DNA of 17,397 bases, from contig JACZTW010000036.1 in assembly GCA_022573485.1 (NCBI GenBank), positions 1 through 17,397 of the forward strand. Reading direction: 5' to 3'. This DNA comes from Planctomycetota bacterium. GTDB lineage: Bacteria > Planctomycetota > Phycisphaerae > UBA1845 > CAIVHJ01. Shown here one piece after another: positions 15,213 through 17,397 of this stretch. Numbering within the stretch: position 1 is the stretch's first letter; every line of letters begins with the position of its first letter. The notes beneath the pieces are model-generated. The model saw only the letters and a program-made list of their open reading frames with translations, had not been told where the DNA came from and did no database searches. The translations under genes were made by a program, and so were the position numbers.

Positions 15213-15233
15213 CTCGGTGGACGGGCCACCGAG
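15213..15233. promoter_or_regulatory. Perfect 8-bp stem-loop upstream of the HEAT-gene promoter
   Basis: CTCGGTGG (15213-15220), 5-nt loop ACGGG, CCACCGAG (15226-15233). It sits about 20 bp upstream of the -35 box of the HEAT gene and 235 bp before the ATPase start. No T-run on either strand, so not a typical terminator. A regulator site or small palindromic repeat are both possible. Confidence 0.4.
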
Positions 15234-15467
15234 GCCGAGTCTGGACTTATCTCGACGGAGCCGCGAACAATCGTCTCCCGGAATCGTAGGAACAGGATCG
15301 TAAGCTGCGCGGAGGGTCTTCGCGCAATTCGTTATTGGCATTGATCTTAGATGGAAGCGAGAGGTTTCGGCACTCGGGCGTTAGTGGGGATTCAACTGCT
15401 TGCGAGTGTGTAGAACGCTTCGGCAGCCTCCTGTTTGGCTTTTCTGTTGAGATGAGGTGCGTATTTC

Positions 15468-17397
15468 ATGGCCCACGACCACGTGACTAAATCGATAAAA
15501 GAGCAGTCCTCCGCCTCGTCGTTCTTTGTTCTGGCGATGCTTCTGGGTGGCGTGCTCGTGTTCCTGTCTTACATTGCGCCCTGGATCTACTCCGACCAGA
15601 ACCTGCGCGTTATCGAGGGCGGCCGGGAGACCATGCGCAATGCCCACGCCGATCTGATGGCGCTGGTGGGCGCGCTCATGCTCGGCGCGCCGCTGATTTG
15701 GACGGCCGTCAAGAATCTCTGGCGCGGCGAGATGCACATGGACGAACTGGTCGCGATGGCCGTGCTGGCCGCCATCGCCATCGGCGACTATCGCGAAGCG
15801 GGATTGATCGCGTTCTTCATGATCATCGTCGAGTTGATCGAGTCGCGCAGCGCCCTGGGGGCCCGCGCCGCAATCGCCTCATTGATGCATTTGACACCGG
15901 AGAAGGCGCACAAGATCACCGAGAGTGGCGAAGTCGACGTGGCCGCTAAGACATTGCAGCCGGGCGACCGCGTCCGAGTTCGCCCCGGCGACAACATTCC
16001 CGCCGACGGCAAGATCATCTCGGGCGAGTCGGCCATCAACCAAGCGAATATCACGGGCGAGTCGCTCCCGGTCGACAAAGCAGTGGGTGACGAAGTGTTC
16101 GGCGGCACGAACAACATGACCGGCATGCTGGACATCGAAGTGACCAAGGCGGGCAAGGACACGACGCTGGGTCGCGTTCAGGAACTCATCGCCAACGCCG
16201 AGCGCACCAAGATTCCTTTGATGAAGCTGATCGACCAATATGCGAGCTGGTATACACCGACGATCCTGATGATCGCCGGCATCGTTCTTTACTTCACTCC
16301 TTCCGACGAAGGCATCCGCACCGCGATCAAGATGCTGGTGGTGGCCTGCCCGTGTGCGCTGATCCTCGCCACGCCGACGGCGATGGTGGCGGCGCTGTCC
16401 TGTGCGGCTCGGCTGGGCATTTTGATCAAGAGCGTGGTCAGTCTGGAACATGCCCGGAATCTGACGGCGATGGTGTTCGACAAGACGGGCACACTGACCA
16501 CCGGCGAACTCTCGGTGACGCAAATGAAGCCGGCGCCGGGCGTGGAAGGCGCTGAATTGCTGAAAGTGGCTGCCAGCCTCGAAAACGCCAGCAATCATCC
16601 CATCGCCCGTGCAGTCGTCGCCGTGGCGCAAAAGGCCAAGCTGTCACTGGGCGAAGTGAAAAACTTCAAGGAGACCGCCGGCTTGGGCGTCGTGGGTTCG
16701 GTCGGCGGTTCGCAACTGATGGTTGGCCGGGCCAAGTGGCTTGGCGACCAAGGCGCGGACATGAGCTTGCTGGACCAGCCCGAGTATCAGGAATCCGAAG
16801 GCCTGAGCATGCTCTACGTCGTGCGCGACAAGAAGTGCATCGGCTGGATCGGGCTGGAGGACAAGACACGTCCCGAAGCTCAGGCGGCTCTGGCAGATCT
16901 GCCCGGTTTGGGCATCAAGAACCTGATCATGCTGACCGGCGATCGCTGGGCGGTCGCCCGGCGCGTGGCTGCGGAAATGGGTTGTACCTCTGTGCATGCG
17001 GAAGTGTTGCCGGCGGAAAAGCTCAAGTTGGTTTCTGAACTCCAGGCCATCGGCCACAAAGTGGCCGTCGTCGGCGATGGTGTGAATGATGCCCCCGCGC
17101 TGGCGGCCGGCGACCTCGGCATCGCTATGGGCGCTGCCGGAAGCGACATCGCCATCAACTCTGCCGATATCGCCCTCATGAACAACGATCTCAGCCGTTT
17201 GCCGTTCCTGATCAAGCTGTCCCGTAAGACCATGAAAGTCATCTGGCAGAATCTGGTGTTCGGCGTGCTCTACATCGTGGCTGCCGAAGCCTTGGTCGTG
17301 ATCTTCGCTGAGGAACTGGCGGTCATCGTCGCGCTGCTCATGCACTTGATTTCCAGCGCCGTAGTGTGCTTCAACTCAGCCCGGCTGGTTCGCTATG
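15468..17397 (+). CDS. P1B-type heavy-metal translocating ATPase, 3' end cut by window
   Basis: An ATP-driven exporter of transition metals. Open to the window edge: 643 complete residues, lacking only the last few. Four helices precede the actuator domain (about 18-41, 62-84, 91-108, 111-127). Motifs: TGES 196-199, membrane metal site CPC 294-296, phosphorylated Asp338 in DKTGT, HP 377-378, GDGVNDAP 536-543. No N-terminal HMA metal-binding domain; only a short His-containing start (MAHDHVTK). The last helices read NLVFGVLYIVAAEALVV and LLMHLISSAVVCFNSARL. The MHLISS part recalls the MxxSS of copper pumps, but the usual YN in helix 7 is YI, so the metal is uncertain. Start ATG 15468 has GAGG 10 nt upstream. 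Divergent from the HEAT gene; no metal regulator adjacent. Confidence 0.93.
   Translation, partial: MAHDHVTKSIKEQSSASSFFVLAMLLGGVLVFLSYIAPWIYSDQNLRVIEGGRETMRNAHADLMALVGALMLGAPLIWTAVKNLWRGEMHMDELVAMAVLAAIAIGDYREAGLIAFFMIIVELIESRSALGARAAIASLMHLTPEKAHKITESGEVDVAAKTLQPGDRVRVRPGDNIPADGKIISGESAINQANITGESLPVDKAVGDEVFGGTNNMTGMLDIEVTKAGKDTTLGRVQELIANAERTKIPLMKLIDQYASWYTPTILMIAGIVLYFTPSDEGIRTAIKMLVVACPCALILATPTAMVAALSCAARLGILIKSVVSLEHARNLTAMVFDKTGTLTTGELSVTQMKPAPGVEGAELLKVAASLENASNHPIARAVVAVAQKAKLSLGEVKNFKETAGLGVVGSVGGSQLMVGRAKWLGDQGADMSLLDQPEYQESEGLSMLYVVRDKKCIGWIGLEDKTRPEAQAALADLPGLGIKNLIMLTGDRWAVARRVAAEMGCTSVHAEVLPAEKLKLVSELQAIGHKVAVVGDGVNDAPALAAGDLGIAMGAAGSDIAINSADIALMNNDLSRLPFLIKLSRKTMKVIWQNLVFGVLYIVAAEALVVIFAEELAVIVALLMHLISSAVVCFNSARLVRY

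Larger units (their letters stand above)
15069..15467. other. Divergent intergenic region, HEAT gene and metal ATPase
   Basis: About 400 bp without a gene. The left third holds the HEAT-gene promoter and palindrome. A stem-loop lies at 15213-15233. From 15240 to 15450 I see no further repeat, RNA gene or convincing plus-strand -35/-10 pair for the ATPase gene. GAGG at 15454-15457 is its likely ribosome site. The sequence is less GC-rich than the neighbouring genes. Confidence 0.6.

Noticed and set aside
15337..15353. Possible sigma-54 site (TTGGCA ... TTAG) before the metal ATPase
   Set aside because: The -24 half is fair but the invariant GC at -12 is AG.
15879..17345. Minus-strand frames opposite the metal ATPase (15879-16631, 16644-17345)
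   Set aside because: The plus strand carries the intact P1B motifs; the minus frames are His/Asp-rich shadows.

Overview
The window looks like chromosomal DNA of a Gram-negative environmental bacterium, most likely a planctomycete (Planctomycetota, perhaps Pirellulales-like). Reasons: moderately high GC, many secreted or membrane proteins without close named relatives, a sigma-54 activator with a GAF sensor, loosely packed genes, and intergenic palindromes and low-complexity repeats of a kind I associate from memory with planctomycete genomes. No marker gene in the window fixes the phylum, so this placement is inference.

Layout, left to right. Positions 32-147 hold a compact inverted-repeat element that can fold into a three-armed cruciform. 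It ends 27 bp before a small unknown cytoplasmic protein (175-585), which is followed by priA, the replication-restart helicase (661-2889). priA converges on gatB. The spacer between them (2890-3263) is a mosaic of five short tandem-repeat families, including 14 phased 7-mers, bounded by inverted copies of one 18-19 bp sequence. On the minus strand ffh (SRP GTPase, 4765-6198) and gatB (amidotransferase subunit B, 3264-4736) form a two-gene unit with a recognisable promoter upstream of ffh. Divergent from ffh is a plus-strand pair of polytopic membrane proteins (GT87-type 6357-7625, then a GT-C-like protein 7622-9088 that overlaps it by 4 nt). The pair converges on a GAF-AAA+-Fis sigma-54 activator (9092-10600, minus). 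A small exported protein (10822-11073, plus) diverges from the activator. A second GT87-type membrane protein (11219-12532, minus) has an exact TATAAT promoter. After a 72-bp inverted repeat (12685-12756) comes a large secreted HEAT-repeat protein with a degenerate response-regulator receiver domain in its middle (12813-15068, minus). Divergent from it, running off the right edge, is a P1B-type heavy-metal ATPase (15468 onward).

How the genes relate: priA, ffh and gatB are housekeeping functions (replication restart, membrane protein targeting, tRNA-dependent Asn/Gln formation) with no shared pathway. The central part (6.3-12.5 kb) groups three GT-C-like membrane proteins around a sigma-54 activator and a small exported protein, which fits cell-surface glycan or envelope work, but no substrate can be read from the sequence. 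The most unusual items are the secreted HEAT/pseudo-receiver protein with a palindrome over its -10 box, the cruciform element at the left edge, and the composite tandem-repeat spacer at 2.9-3.25 kb. I see no phage, CRISPR array, rRNA, tRNA or transposase gene. Minus-strand promoter calls were made by eye from -35/-10 spacing and are predictions.
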